Shown here: positions 33,410 through 42,721 of the stretch, one piece after another
How positions within the stretch are numbered: the first letter of the stretch is position 1
Layout: each line of letters opens with the position of its first letter
Source of the DNA: Pseudoalteromonas sp. 3D05
Lineage (GTDB): Bacteria; Pseudomonadota; Gammaproteobacteria; Enterobacterales; Alteromonadaceae
NCBI RefSeq assembly: GCF_002723455.1
Contig: NZ_PDUS01000010.1
Location: 79,874-143,873, forward strand
Reading direction: 5' to 3'
DNA length: 64,000 nucleotides
Position numbers and translations under genes: made by a program
Notes under the pieces: model-generated
Told to the model about the DNA's origin: nothing
Databases searched by the model: none
Seen by the model: only the letters and a program-made list of their open reading frames with translations

Positions 33410-34792
33410 TTAATTTCTATAAAATAAACTTTGTTGTGTTTGAGTTATCGTTTTATCCTCATGTGCTGTCACAACAAATTCAAGTTTAGTGACTTTTTTA
33501 TCAACTTCATATCCATCAGCAACAATAGTGACTGGGACTTTTTTCATAACACCGGGCTCAACGCGAGTATTCTGCGGACTTTTCAATATCCCTTTGTCAA
33601 AACCGTTTAAAGATACACTATAATGCAGTGGCTCTTGGGTCTTGTTTATAATGGTTAGCGTATATGGATTTTCTACGAGCCCTTCGTAATTAACTCTGTA
33701 AAGTGCGTTTCTATCACGCAGTACTGATACTTCAATTGGTGTTCTTTGTGCCAACCACACCACCATCATAACAGAGAATAAAACCGTTAAACCGCCGTAG
33801 CCCAAAAGCTTTAGCCTAAATGGATTGGTAGTCCCCCCTGCCATTTGTTTTTCACTTGCGTACTTTATAAGTCCTTTTTGATAACCAAATTTGTCCATGG
33901 TGTCATCACATGCATCAATACATAAGCCACAGTTTATGCACTCATATTGCAATCCATTTCGAATATCGATTCCCGCAGGGCATACTTCCACACACAAGTT
34001 GCAATCTACACAGTCACCTAAATCTAACGACTTAGGATCGGCTTTGCGTTTTCGTGGTCCACGACTTTCACCGCGCTTTTTATCGTAGGTAACAAGGAGT
34101 GTATCCTTATCAAACATAACAGATTGAAAACGAGAATATGGGCAAGCAACGGTGCACATTTTTTCACGCAAAAAGCCTGCATTACCATAAGTACAAAAAG
34201 CGAATAAGAACACCCAAAAGCTGGTTATGCCTGACCAATCAAGCATCACCATATCGCTATAAAGTGATTTAACAGGTATAAAATAAGCCATAAACGACGT
34301 GGCAGTAAATAAAGAAATAACAAGCCATGCGCTGTGTTTAGTCAATTTTTTACGCCATTTAGCGACTGACCAAGGTGACTTATCTAACTTGATGCGCTGA
34401 TTACGTGTACCCTCTATGCGTTGTTCAACCCAGGAAAACATAAGCATCCAGATTGTTTGTGGACAAGTATAGCCACACCATACTCTGCCAAGCCAGTTGG
34501 TTACAAAAAACAGCGCAAATGCCCCAAGCATAAACAGTAATGCTAAAATAACAAAGTCTTGGGGTAAAAGCGTCAGACTAAAAATCGTGAAAGTCTGAGT
34601 ACCAACATCAAATAAAACAGCTTGTTGCCCGTTGTATTGAACCCAAGGAATAGCAACAAACATAAACATGAGTAGCCACCCTAGATTACGGCGTATTCGC
34701 TGAAAAAAACCTTTTTGCTCGCGAATATAAATTGGTCCCTCATCCTTGTAGGGCTTAATAATCATGTCTTCTTCTTTAATATCAAATTTCAT
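33410..34792 (-). CDS. ccoG: Cytochrome c oxidase accessory protein CcoG (FixG/RdxA)
   Basis: A 460-residue membrane iron-sulfur protein needed for copper delivery to cbb3 oxidase. Five or so membrane helices and the motif WCGYTCPQTIWMLMF lie in the N-terminal half. Two 4Fe-4S sets follow: CVDCNLCVEVCPAGIDIRNG and CINCGLCIDACDDTMDKFG. The C-terminus is an Ig-like periplasmic domain. The ccoNOPQ genes are not nearby. Upstream is a sigma-54-type promoter with palindromic activator sites, an unusual control for this gene. Confidence 0.95.
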   Translation of the reverse strand: MKFDIKEEDMIIKPYKDEGPIYIREQKGFFQRIRRNLGWLLMFMFVAIPWVQYNGQQAVLFDVGTQTFTIFSLTLLPQDFVILALLFMLGAFALFFVTNWLGRVWCGYTCPQTIWMLMFSWVEQRIEGTRNQRIKLDKSPWSVAKWRKKLTKHSAWLVISLFTATSFMAYFIPVKSLYSDMVMLDWSGITSFWVFLFAFCTYGNAGFLREKMCTVACPYSRFQSVMFDKDTLLVTYDKKRGESRGPRKRKADPKSLDLGDCVDCNLCVEVCPAGIDIRNGLQYECINCGLCIDACDDTMDKFGYQKGLIKYASEKQMAGGTTNPFRLKLLGYGGLTVLFSVMMVVWLAQRTPIEVSVLRDRNALYRVNYEGLVENPYTLTIINKTQEPLHYSVSLNGFDKGILKSPQNTRVEPGVMKKVPVTIVADGYEVDKKVTKLEFVVTAHEDKTITQTQQSLFYRN

Positions 34793-34830
34793 AATACTTA
34801 CTTCATTGTGACGGTTTCTGAGTAAGTATT

Positions 34831-34847
34831 TGCAACTTTCAGACCAA
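34831..34847 (-). promoter_or_regulatory. Sigma-54 promoter upstream of ccoG
   Basis: On the reverse strand TTGGTCTGAAAGTTGCA has the invariant GG and GC exactly 10 bases apart plus the TTGCA of a -12 element. It lies about 40 bases upstream of the ccoG ATG. Palindromic sites for an activator lie 60-110 bases further upstream, as sigma-54 promoters require. Confidence 0.75.
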
Positions 34848-34908
34848 GCTGAAAGTTATATTTTAATAATTAAATACAATGACTTATGATTTAAAGGTAA
34901 TTCTAAAT

Positions 34909-34943
34909 TCGCGATATATCGCGCAATTCGTGATATATCGTCA
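34909..34943. promoter_or_regulatory. Pair of palindromic activator sites (upstream of ccoG)
   Basis: tcgcgatatatcgcgc (34909-34924) and tcgtgatatatcgtca (34928-34943) are near-identical palindromes 19 bp apart centre to centre. A third copy precedes the sigma-54 activator gene (36365-36380). The second overlaps that activator's stop codon. Probable upstream activating sites bound by the adjacent regulator. Confidence 0.75.
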
Positions 34944-36353
34944 CTTTGTTATTTTGAGTTTTTTCATTTTCGATCGTAATGTACTTTCTGGCATGCCAAG
35001 TATACTCGCGGCTCCCTCTGTTCCAGATACTTTACCATTTGAGATCTCAAGCACTGTTTCTATGTGCTGTTTAACGACACTATTAAGCGAAAGTGATAGG
35101 TTAGCATTTGGATTAATTTGCCTATTCAATGGCTGGGTTAAATTAATGACAGCATGTTTAGATAAAATGGCTTCTCGTTCTAATACATTCTGTAACTCTC
35201 GAATATTACCTGGCCAATCATATGCCTGAAGCTGATTTATGGCCTTATTACTTAAACCTTTTAATTGCTTACCTAGGCGTTTATTTAGTTGTTGAACAAG
35301 GTTAACACTTAGCAGTGGTATGTCTTCCTTTCGCTCTTTTAATGCAGGCACGCGAATTGGAAATACATTTAAACGATAATAAAGATCGATTCTGAAACGC
35401 CCCTGTTCAACCATTTGCCATAAATCACGATTAGTCGCTGCAATAATTCGTATATCAACAGTGAGCGTGGTACTTCCACCAACTCGCTCAAATTCACGCT
35501 CTTGCAAAACACGTAATAACTTACTTTGTGACTCTAATGGTAACTCCGCGATTTCATCTAAAAACAATGTGCCATTATCCGCCAGCTCAAAGCGCCCTTT
35601 CCGACGCTCATTTGCCCCTGTAAACGCTCCTTTTTCGTGACCAAACAATTCGGACTCTAATAAACTGGGTGTAAACGCTGCGCAGTTAACTTTTATAAAT
35701 GACTGCTTAGACCGGTTACTTAAACGATGAAGGTTACGTGCTACTAGCTCTTTACCTGTTCCATTTTCACCGAGGATCAGTACTGTGCTGTCAGTTGAGC
35801 TAACTAATTTAATTTGCTCTAACATTGCTTGAAATACATGGCTTTTGCCGACTAAACCTGAATCCTGCCAATCCTCATTTAACTGCGCTGTAAGGTACGT
35901 ATTTTCGTCTTTTAATTGTTCACTCAAGGCACTTACTTGTTTAAGGGCATCGCGTAATGCTTGCTCTGTTTCATGCTGCTTTGAAACATCGCGAAATATA
36001 GCGACAGCACCAATTAATTGTCCGTTTTTATAAACGGGTGTTGATGTGTACTCAACTGGGAATTGCGTGCCGTCTTTACGCCAAAATACTTCATCTTTAA
36101 CGTGCCTATGAACGCCATCAAACATAGTGCAATAAATTTGGCATTCATCTGCTGGGTAAGGCGTTCCATCTGCATGGCTATGATGATGGTATTGATGAAT
36201 TTTTTTACCTAGTAATTCACTTGCTTGCCAGCCAGTCATGCGCTCTGCTGCTGGATTTATGAACACCGCGTTACCGGATAAATCAAAGCCGTAGATCCCC
36301 TCGCCCACTGCATTAAGTAATAAAGTTGGGTCATTCAAAAATTGTTTGATCAT
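34941..36353 (-). CDS. PAS-domain sigma-54-dependent transcriptional activator
   Basis: A 470-residue enhancer-binding protein. The N-terminal PAS domain ([20 protein letters not shown] to about residue 125) includes a His/Cys-rich insertion ([18 protein letters not shown]) that might bind metal or heme. The AAA+ domain carries Walker [15 protein letters not shown] and [18 protein letters not shown], with GAFTGA for sigma-54 contact. A Fis-type helix-turn-helix ([20 protein letters not shown]) closes it. It lies directly upstream of ccoG, whose promoter is sigma-54-type. Confidence 0.92.
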   Translation of the reverse strand: MIKQFLNDPTLLLNAVGEGIYGFDLSGNAVFINPAAERMTGWQASELLGKKIHQYHHHSHADGTPYPADECQIYCTMFDGVHRHVKDEVFWRKDGTQFPVEYTSTPVYKNGQLIGAVAIFRDVSKQHETEQALRDALKQVSALSEQLKDENTYLTAQLNEDWQDSGLVGKSHVFQAMLEQIKLVSSTDSTVLILGENGTGKELVARNLHRLSNRSKQSFIKVNCAAFTPSLLESELFGHEKGAFTGANERRKGRFELADNGTLFLDEIAELPLESQSKLLRVLQEREFERVGGSTTLTVDIRIIAATNRDLWQMVEQGRFRIDLYYRLNVFPIRVPALKERKEDIPLLSVNLVQQLNKRLGKQLKGLSNKAINQLQAYDWPGNIRELQNVLEREAILSKHAVINLTQPLNRQINPNANLSLSLNSVVKQHIETVLEISNGKVSGTEGAASILGMPESTLRSKMKKLKITK

Positions 36354-36364
36354 AAAAAATGCTC

Positions 36365-36380
36365 TCGCGATATATCACGA
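36365..36380. promoter_or_regulatory. Palindromic activator site before the sigma-54 regulator gene
   Basis: tcgcgatatatcacga differs by one or two bases from the two copies upstream of ccoG. It lies 12 bases before the regulator start codon, in the 5' untranslated or promoter region, suggesting that the protein represses its own synthesis. Confidence 0.7.
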
Positions 36381-36485
36381 AACTTTAGCATTTCTACTCT
36401 TTATTTACACTTTTACTTACAAAATATATTTTTATTCACTGGGCGTACCCATTATGATAAAGAAAAACAATAATGTAGAGCTACT

Positions 36486-37430
36486 ATGTCATTAACAATT
36501 TCGCACTTAGAAAAACATTATGCTAGCGTAAATGCAGTAGACAAACTGTCGTTTGAAGTTCAGCAAGGTGAAATATTTGCGTTGCTTGGCCCAAATGGGG
36601 CCGGAAAGTCATCATTGGTTAAAATGTTGGTTGGCTTTACTTACCCAGATGCTGGTGAAATTAAGCTGATTGATGAAAATCAATATTATTCATCAATCCC
36701 TGCACAACTCTTAGGTTACTTACCTGAAGATAGAGGGTTATACCCTGAAAAAACATTAAAACAAAACCTACAGTTTTTTGCGCTGTTACATGGTGTGTCG
36801 AATCAAGATTTTGAACAGCGGTGCCAACATTGGTTGAAGAAGTTTAGCCTATACGATCGTTTAAACGACCCGTTGAAGTCTTTATCAAAAGGCAACCAGC
36901 AAAAAGTTCAGCTTATTACAGCCATATTGCATGAACCTAAATGGGTAATACTTGATGAGCCTTTTTCAGGCTTGGATCCCATTAACCAAGAGTTGGTGGT
37001 GGAGTTTTTAGCTGAGCTGAAACAACAAGGTATGACTGTAATACTCAGTGCCCACCAGATGGCTATGGTAGAAAAACTAGCCGACAGAGTGCTGCTGCTT
37101 AATAAAGGCCAAAGCGTATTATACGGTAAGCTAAGTGAGATCTTTACTCAATACAACAACAATATGATTGATGTCAGCTTTAGCGAAACTATTGAGAAAA
37201 CACAACTTGAAGAGCTTAATTTTACCTGCGCCATCAAGCAGCTCTCTACAATGCGATTAACCATTACGTTAACTGAGCAACAATCACTCAATGAGGTGCT
37301 GCCGCAGCTGCTTAAGCTGGGTGATATTACTGAGTTAAAAAATCAATCACAATCACTACATGCTATTTATCTTCAGGCTGTTGCCGAGCATAATTCGCAC
37401 GCTCACCAGGAGAAAAATGATGACCAATAA
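36486..37430 (+). CDS. ABC-2 type transporter ATP-binding protein
   Basis: A 314-residue ATPase of the NatA/YhaQ-like export group. Walker A is LLGPNGAGKSSLVKML, the signature is SLSKGNQQKVQLITAIL, Walker B is WVILDEPFSGLDP, and the switch His is in SAHQM. The ~90-residue C-terminal extension is typical of this family. Its end overlaps the permease start by 14 bases, so the two form one exporter. Substrate is unknown; relatives act in Na+ or drug/peptide export. Confidence 0.92.
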   Translation: MSLTISHLEKHYASVNAVDKLSFEVQQGEIFALLGPNGAGKSSLVKMLVGFTYPDAGEIKLIDENQYYSSIPAQLLGYLPEDRGLYPEKTLKQNLQFFALLHGVSNQDFEQRCQHWLKKFSLYDRLNDPLKSLSKGNQQKVQLITAILHEPKWVILDEPFSGLDPINQELVVEFLAELKQQGMTVILSAHQMAMVEKLADRVLLLNKGQSVLYGKLSEIFTQYNNNMIDVSFSETIEKTQLEELNFTCAIKQLSTMRLTITLTEQQSLNEVLPQLLKLGDITELKNQSQSLHAIYLQAVAEHNSHAHQEKNDDQ

Positions 37431-38616
37431 AAATGTATCTACGCCACAGCAAATTTGGACTGTGGCTAAATGGGAGTTCTTGCATTTTTTTAAGTTAAAG
37501 CAAGAAATTATTTCCAAGCTCATTATGTTGCTAATCGCGGTTATTATCTATTTTTTTGCTGCAAATGGAACCGACCTGAATAAACAGTACTCATTGGCGA
37601 CTAATACAAAGCAACAACTTTTCGACCAATTAGACCCAAGGTTCAAGTTTAAATACGTTGAAGATATAAACTTAGTCGTTAAAGACTTAGATCAAAATGA
37701 ATTTGATGGAGCGCTTAAATACGATGCCGCTGACAACACATTCACATTAATAACCTTTGAAAAAGAAGCATGGCAAACGTCTTTAACCTCAAATATTAAC
37801 GCAGCGTTACAACAACAACGATTCAACGCGCTGAATTTGACTCAACAGCAACAAGATAGTTTGGCCGAGAACATAAATATTGAACATACAGTACTTAATG
37901 AGCTGTTAAAAAACCAAGCTGACAAAGGGCAAACTTACACAGCCTTTGGGGTATTGATCTTATTGTTTGTTGCTATGTTTGGCGTATTTGGTCAACTGTT
38001 TGTCAGTATTACAGGCGAGAAACAAAACCGCGTGACAGAGCAACTAATGGCGACAATGACGCCACAAACTTGGATTGACGGCAAACTAACAGGTCAGATA
38101 TTACTTGCCGTAAAGACTATGCTAGGCACACTTATATCAATTGTTCTTTCTATGCTATTTTTTACTGTAATAATAAAACAACAACCTCTGAGCTTAAGTT
38201 TTGTTAATTGGTCAATGCTTCCGTGGTTTGTCGCGTTTGCGGTATTCGGCCTCGCTATTTGTGCTGCGTTTATGGCTGCCATTGCGGCAGGAATTGATGA
38301 TCCAAACCACAGTAGTAAAAGTGCATTAATGATGCTGCCAATAGCGCCTATTGCCATTGCATTTTTCATTATGGACGAACCTAATGGCCTCATAAGTATT
38401 GTGCTAAGTTACCTGCCTTTCACGGCCTTTGCAGTGATGCCTGTAAGGATGTCACTTGTTGATTTACCTTTTTGGCAGCCACTTTTATCGTTATTACTTA
38501 GTGCGGGTTGTTTTTATTACTTACGCATATTTGCAGCGCGTATATTTAAAATGGGGATGAATATGTATGGTAAGGAGCCTAGCTTAAAAGCAATGTGGCG
38601 CGCTATTTTTAAATAA
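37417..38616 (+). CDS. ABC-2 type transporter permease
   Basis: Membrane partner of the preceding ATPase, 399 residues. The first ATG after ccaggagaaaa was chosen; a longer open frame upstream lies inside the ATPase gene. An N-terminal membrane anchor (LIMLLIAVIIYFFAANGTDL), a ~150-residue extracytoplasmic domain and five or six C-terminal helices (from FGVLILLFVAMFGVFGQLF) match NatB-like permeases. The motif EKQNRVTEQLMATMTPQTWIDGK, between helices, is family-typical. Confidence 0.9.
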   Translation: MMTNKNVSTPQQIWTVAKWEFLHFFKLKQEIISKLIMLLIAVIIYFFAANGTDLNKQYSLATNTKQQLFDQLDPRFKFKYVEDINLVVKDLDQNEFDGALKYDAADNTFTLITFEKEAWQTSLTSNINAALQQQRFNALNLTQQQQDSLAENINIEHTVLNELLKNQADKGQTYTAFGVLILLFVAMFGVFGQLFVSITGEKQNRVTEQLMATMTPQTWIDGKLTGQILLAVKTMLGTLISIVLSMLFFTVIIKQQPLSLSFVNWSMLPWFVAFAVFGLAICAAFMAAIAAGIDDPNHSSKSALMMLPIAPIAIAFFIMDEPNGLISIVLSYLPFTAFAVMPVRMSLVDLPFWQPLLSLLLSAGCFYYLRIFAARIFKMGMNMYGKEPSLKAMWRAIFK

Positions 38617-38665
38617 TTAAAAGTGTCGAGGTAGGCTAGACTTTTAGCCTACCTGATAAATTTAA

Positions 38666-39223
38666 TTAGTGGTTAATTGTTTTGCTATTAATATAATCTG
38701 TGAGTGCGAACAGCACACCAGAAACGACAAACGTGATATGAATAGCGACTTTCAAAATAAGCTCTTCACTCGAATAAGATGACGCGCTAATAAATACTTT
38801 CAATAATTCTACAGCAGATATTGCAACAATAGCGCTTATAAGTTTCATTTTCAGGCCTGAAAAACCAACCTTCCCCATCCAAGCGGGTCTATCTTCATGA
38901 TTATCGATATTAAGTTTCGATACAAAGTTTTCATAACCACTAAAAATAATTATGAGCAATAACCCACCTAGTAGCGCCGTATCGACTAGCGTTAAAATTC
39001 CGACTAATAGTTCTTCATTAGTGGCTGTAAACGTAGCAATGCCCATTAAATATAACTGTTTAAAGAATTTGATCAGTAATAAGATAACGGCAAATAATAG
39101 CCCAACAAAAAAAGGGGCAAGTAACCAGCGGCCACGAAATATAAATGTTTCTAGTGCGAGCTCGGCTCTGCCTGCTTGTCGCTTGGGGTTTGTTGGGGTT
39201 TGATTGTCCATTTTGTTCATCAT
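38666..39223 (-). CDS. UPF0114 family membrane protein (YqhA-like)
   Basis: A 185-residue inner-membrane protein with four helices. The blocks ETFIFRGRWLLAPFFVGLL and LLGGLLLIIIFSGYENFVSK, with the cytoplasmic part PAWMGKVGFSGLKMKLISAI, are diagnostic of the YqhA/UPF0114 family. Function unknown. The start could also be the ATG four codons inside (MDNQTP). It converges with the ABC exporter operon. Confidence 0.9.
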   Translation of the reverse strand: MMNKMDNQTPTNPKRQAGRAELALETFIFRGRWLLAPFFVGLLFAVILLLIKFFKQLYLMGIATFTATNEELLVGILTLVDTALLGGLLLIIIFSGYENFVSKLNIDNHEDRPAWMGKVGFSGLKMKLISAIVAISAVELLKVFISASSYSSEELILKVAIHITFVVSGVLFALTDYINSKTINH

Positions 39224-39409
39224 TTTATAAAACGCTGACTTTAACTGAGTTTGTTATTTGATACAAACACTAGGGTGTTTTTCTTTTCGGTATAAATTTC
39301 ATCTTAACGATAAAAATATTTCGTTTCCCTTTATAAGCGTTTCAATTAAGAATCACAGCACCCACTGAGCATTTCTCTTTGGCTAACAACTACTATTAGG
39401 AATGAACAC

Positions 39410-39652
39410 ATGAACAAAACAATGCTGACCCTTATTATTGCGCCACTTTTTAGCGTTGTTGCGACGTTTGCTGTCGCAGAAGACGCCGTTGATGCGCCTG
39501 AAGAAATCATCCAAGAATTCACAGAAATGTGTTTAGATTGGGCTAAAGATGACGACATCGGCGATGCACAGCTCAAGCCATACGTTTTAAAGTGCGTTAA
39601 TGATGAATTAACAGCTGAAGGCTATAAAAAAGTGACTGACGTAAAAATTTAA
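39410..39652 (+). CDS. Small secreted hypothetical protein (80 aa)
   Basis: A signal peptide (MNKTMLTLIIAPLFSVVATF, cut near AVAED) precedes an acidic mature part of about 56 residues with two cysteines (EMCLDWAKDD and VLKCVNDEL), which may form one disulfide in the periplasm. A good terminator follows. I do not recognise the family. Confidence 0.75.
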   Translation: MNKTMLTLIIAPLFSVVATFAVAEDAVDAPEEIIQEFTEMCLDWAKDDDIGDAQLKPYVLKCVNDELTAEGYKKVTDVKI

Positions 39653-39670
39653 TTAAATTCGCTTAATCAT

Positions 39671-39712
39671 AAAAAACCGAGATTGCACAAGGGTGTGAAT
39701 CTCGGTTTTTTT
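39671..39712 (+). terminator. Rho-independent terminator after the small secreted protein gene
   Basis: A 14-bp stem (aaaaaaccgagatt / aatctcggtttttt) closes 19 bases past the stop and ends in a T run. The A run on the other side could also serve topA, whose stop is about 45 bases away on the reverse strand. Confidence 0.9.
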
Positions 39713-39756
39713 ATTGCTCGCGTGTAATATTAATGAGCACCTTAGGTGCTCATATA

Positions 39757-42462
39757 TCACTCAGTAGCTTTTTTAGTTTTTGTAGTAGCCTTTTTTGGCG
39801 CTGCTTTTTTAGCGGCTGCTTTCTTTTTAGGTGCGGCTTTTTTCTTCGCCTCTTCAACCCACTTTCCAGCATTATAGTGTGCTGTCCAGCCCGTCGCCTT
39901 GCCTTCAACTTCTGTCATAACATACTGCTCTTTATTCTTACGGCTATAGCGTACAATCGCTAGGTTACCGTCAGGATCTTTTGCAGGTGCATCAGCTAAA
40001 TAATAGAACTTAGGCGAAATGCGATCACGAAAACGATGAAGTTCTTCAACTTTTGGTGCTCGCGTTTCACGTGATTTAGGGAATGTATTTGCAGCTAAGA
40101 AAATACCTGCTGCCCCATCGCGCAATACAAAATGAGCATCCGACTTTTCACATTCTAGCTCAGGTAACTGTACTGGGTCTTCTTTTGGCGGCGCAGCTTC
40201 ACCGTTACGTAATAATTTACGTGTGTTTTTACACTCATCATTACTACAACCAAAGTATTTACCAAAACGGCCCGATTTAAGCTGCATATCAGAACCACAT
40301 TTATCGCATTCGATAATGGGTCCGTCATACCCTTTTATTTTAAAGGTGCCTTGCTCAATCACGTAACCTTTACAACCTGGATTATTACCACAGACATGTA
40401 ATTTACGTGTTTCATCAATCAAGTATGAGTCCATTGCCGTTTCACAGATTGGGCAACGTTTCATCTGCATTAACGTTTCAGTTTCAACATCTTCTACATC
40501 AGCAGCAACCGCTTCATCACCTGATACTAGGTTCATAGTAGTGGTACAGCGCTCTTTTGGTGGCAGGTTGTAACCTGTACAGCCTAAGAACACGCCTGTA
40601 GAGGCTGTGCGAATACCCATTTTGCGGGCACATGTTGGGCAATCAATGTCTGTTTCAACCATTTCATTTTTACGCATACCACCGTCATCTTCTTCGCCGC
40701 TGGCGATAGATAGTTGGGTAGAAAAATCGGCGTAAAACTTATCTAAAACTTGGGTCCAAACACGCTCACCTTCAGCGATATCATCTAAACGTCCTTCCAT
40801 TTTTGCAGTAAAATCGAAGTTCATTAAATCGGTAAAGTTTTCAACTAGACGGTCGGTAACTATTTCACCCATTTTTTCAGCAAAGAAACGGCGGTTCTCA
40901 ACACGAACGTAGCCGCGATCTTGTATTGTTGAAATGATAGACGCGTAAGTAGATGGGCGGCCAATTCCACGCTTTTCAAGCTCTTTAACTAAGCTAGCTT
41001 CACTGAAACGCGCAGGCGGCTTCGTAAAGTGTTGCTTAGGATCAAGTTCAATTAACGTAAGTATCTCACCTTCTTTAACCGCAGGTAATGATTGATCTTC
41101 CTCATTCTTTTTACGAACCGCAGGTTGCACACGTGTCCAACCATCAAAGCGAAGTACTCGCCCTTTGGCCTTGAGATGGAAATCATTCGCTGCAACAGTA
41201 AGCGTCGTCAAATCGTATTCTGCAGGCACCATTTGGCACGCCACAAATTGGCGCCAAATTAGCTCGTACAGTTTTTTCGCATCAGGGTCTACACCTTCAA
41301 GGTGACCAGACAATACTGTTACGCTGGATGGGCGAATAGCCTCATGCGCTTCTTGCGCGTTGCCTTTTGAGCTATAGTTGATTGGATTTTCAGGTAAATA
41401 TTTAGCACCGTATTGCTCAACCACATAATCACGACACATGCCTACAGCGTCTTTTGACAAGTTAGTCGAGTCAGTACGCATGTAAGTAATATAACCGGCC
41501 TCATACAAGCGTTGAGCGAGCATCATGGTCTTTTTAACACCATAGCCTAAGCGTGTACTCGCTGCTTGTTGCATTGTAGAGGTTATAAATGGGGCGCTTG
41601 GTCTGCTTTTACTCGGCTTTTCATCAACACTAATAACTTTATATTCAGCGTTTTCTAAAGAGGCCACTGCCGCCATAGTTTGTGTTTCATTTACAGGCTT
41701 GAATGGTTTGTCACCTTGCTTAGCAACTTCAAGGCGTAAATTAGATTCTGCATTCTTTACATCTGCGTGGATATCCCAAAACTCTTCTGGGATAAATGCT
41801 TTGATTTCTCGCTCCCGTTCAACTAATAAACGTACCGCAACAGATTGAACACGGCCCGCTGATAAACCACGAGCTACTTTAGCCCATAATAGTGGCGACA
41901 CCATAAAGCCCACAACGCGGTCTAAGAAGCGGCGCGCTTGTTGGGCGTAAACCATATCCGTGTTTAGTTCACCGGGTGTTTCAAACGCTTGTTGAATCGC
42001 ATTTTTAGTGATTTCGTTAAATACAACGCGCTTATATTTTTCTGGCTCGCCACCAATAATCTGTTCGAGGTGCCATGCAATGGCTTCCCCTTCTCTATCC
42101 AAATCCGTTGCGAGATAGATTTGGTCAGCATTTTCAGCGAGTTTTTTGAGTTCTTGAACTACTTTTTCTTTACCTGGTAGCACTTCGTAATGTGGCTCCC
42201 AACCTTTTTCAGGATCGATCCCCATTCGAGCAACTAGGTTAGTGTAATCACGCTGCTTTTTATAAGCTGCTTTATCTTCAGGAGACATTTTGCGCACTTC
42301 AGCTGGCGTTTTAGTTGGCGCTGTTTTGGTTTTGCCAGAACCTGAGGTAGGAAGATCTCGTACATGTCCAATTGAGGACTTGACGATAAAATCGTTTCCT
42401 AAATATTTATTAATTGTTTTAGCCTTAGCAGGAGACTCTACAATTACTAGCGATTTGCCCAT
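39757..42462 (-). CDS. topA: DNA topoisomerase I
   Basis: Type IA topoisomerase relaxing negative supercoils, 901 residues. The TOPRIM domain begins [19 protein letters not shown], with acidic ligands in [15 protein letters not shown]. The active-site Tyr is in [14 protein letters not shown]. Three C-terminal zinc-binding modules are visible ([46 protein letters not shown]). A Lys/Ala-rich tail ([20 protein letters not shown]) ends the protein, more extended than in E. coli. No lesions. Confidence 0.97.
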   Translation of the reverse strand: MGKSLVIVESPAKAKTINKYLGNDFIVKSSIGHVRDLPTSGSGKTKTAPTKTPAEVRKMSPEDKAAYKKQRDYTNLVARMGIDPEKGWEPHYEVLPGKEKVVQELKKLAENADQIYLATDLDREGEAIAWHLEQIIGGEPEKYKRVVFNEITKNAIQQAFETPGELNTDMVYAQQARRFLDRVVGFMVSPLLWAKVARGLSAGRVQSVAVRLLVEREREIKAFIPEEFWDIHADVKNAESNLRLEVAKQGDKPFKPVNETQTMAAVASLENAEYKVISVDEKPSKSRPSAPFITSTMQQAASTRLGYGVKKTMMLAQRLYEAGYITYMRTDSTNLSKDAVGMCRDYVVEQYGAKYLPENPINYSSKGNAQEAHEAIRPSSVTVLSGHLEGVDPDAKKLYELIWRQFVACQMVPAEYDLTTLTVAANDFHLKAKGRVLRFDGWTRVQPAVRKKNEEDQSLPAVKEGEILTLIELDPKQHFTKPPARFSEASLVKELEKRGIGRPSTYASIISTIQDRGYVRVENRRFFAEKMGEIVTDRLVENFTDLMNFDFTAKMEGRLDDIAEGERVWTQVLDKFYADFSTQLSIASGEEDDGGMRKNEMVETDIDCPTCARKMGIRTASTGVFLGCTGYNLPPKERCTTTMNLVSGDEAVAADVEDVETETLMQMKRCPICETAMDSYLIDETRKLHVCGNNPGCKGYVIEQGTFKIKGYDGPIIECDKCGSDMQLKSGRFGKYFGCSNDECKNTRKLLRNGEAAPPKEDPVQLPELECEKSDAHFVLRDGAAGIFLAANTFPKSRETRAPKVEELHRFRDRISPKFYYLADAPAKDPDGNLAIVRYSRKNKEQYVMTEVEGKATGWTAHYNAGKWVEEAKKKAAPKKKAAAKKAAPKKATTKTKKATE

Positions 42463-42666
42463 AGTTGCCTATTTCTAACCAAGTATTTTAAATGTGTTTA
42501 GCCCATTTTGGGCGCGAATATTTATAGGTATATCTACAAACACCAATTGTTACAAGCTTTTAATAGAAACTTTTCTACTTTTAATGATTAATTAAACAAT
42601 TATTGTGTTTAATTTAGACAAAAGGATGTTTTTTTGTATTTGCAGAGGAATATATAGAATAGAAAC

Positions 42667-42695
42667 AAAAATGCCAACCGAAAGGTTGGCATTTT
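42667..42695 (-). terminator. Rho-independent terminator after the Ig-like lipoprotein gene
   Basis: aaaatgccaacc / ggttggcatttt form a 12-bp stem around the loop gaaa, about 25 bases past the stop codon, with T-rich sequence on the reverse strand. Confidence 0.88.
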
Positions 42696-42721
42696 ATCAA
42701 AAAGGATAGGCTGCTATACGC

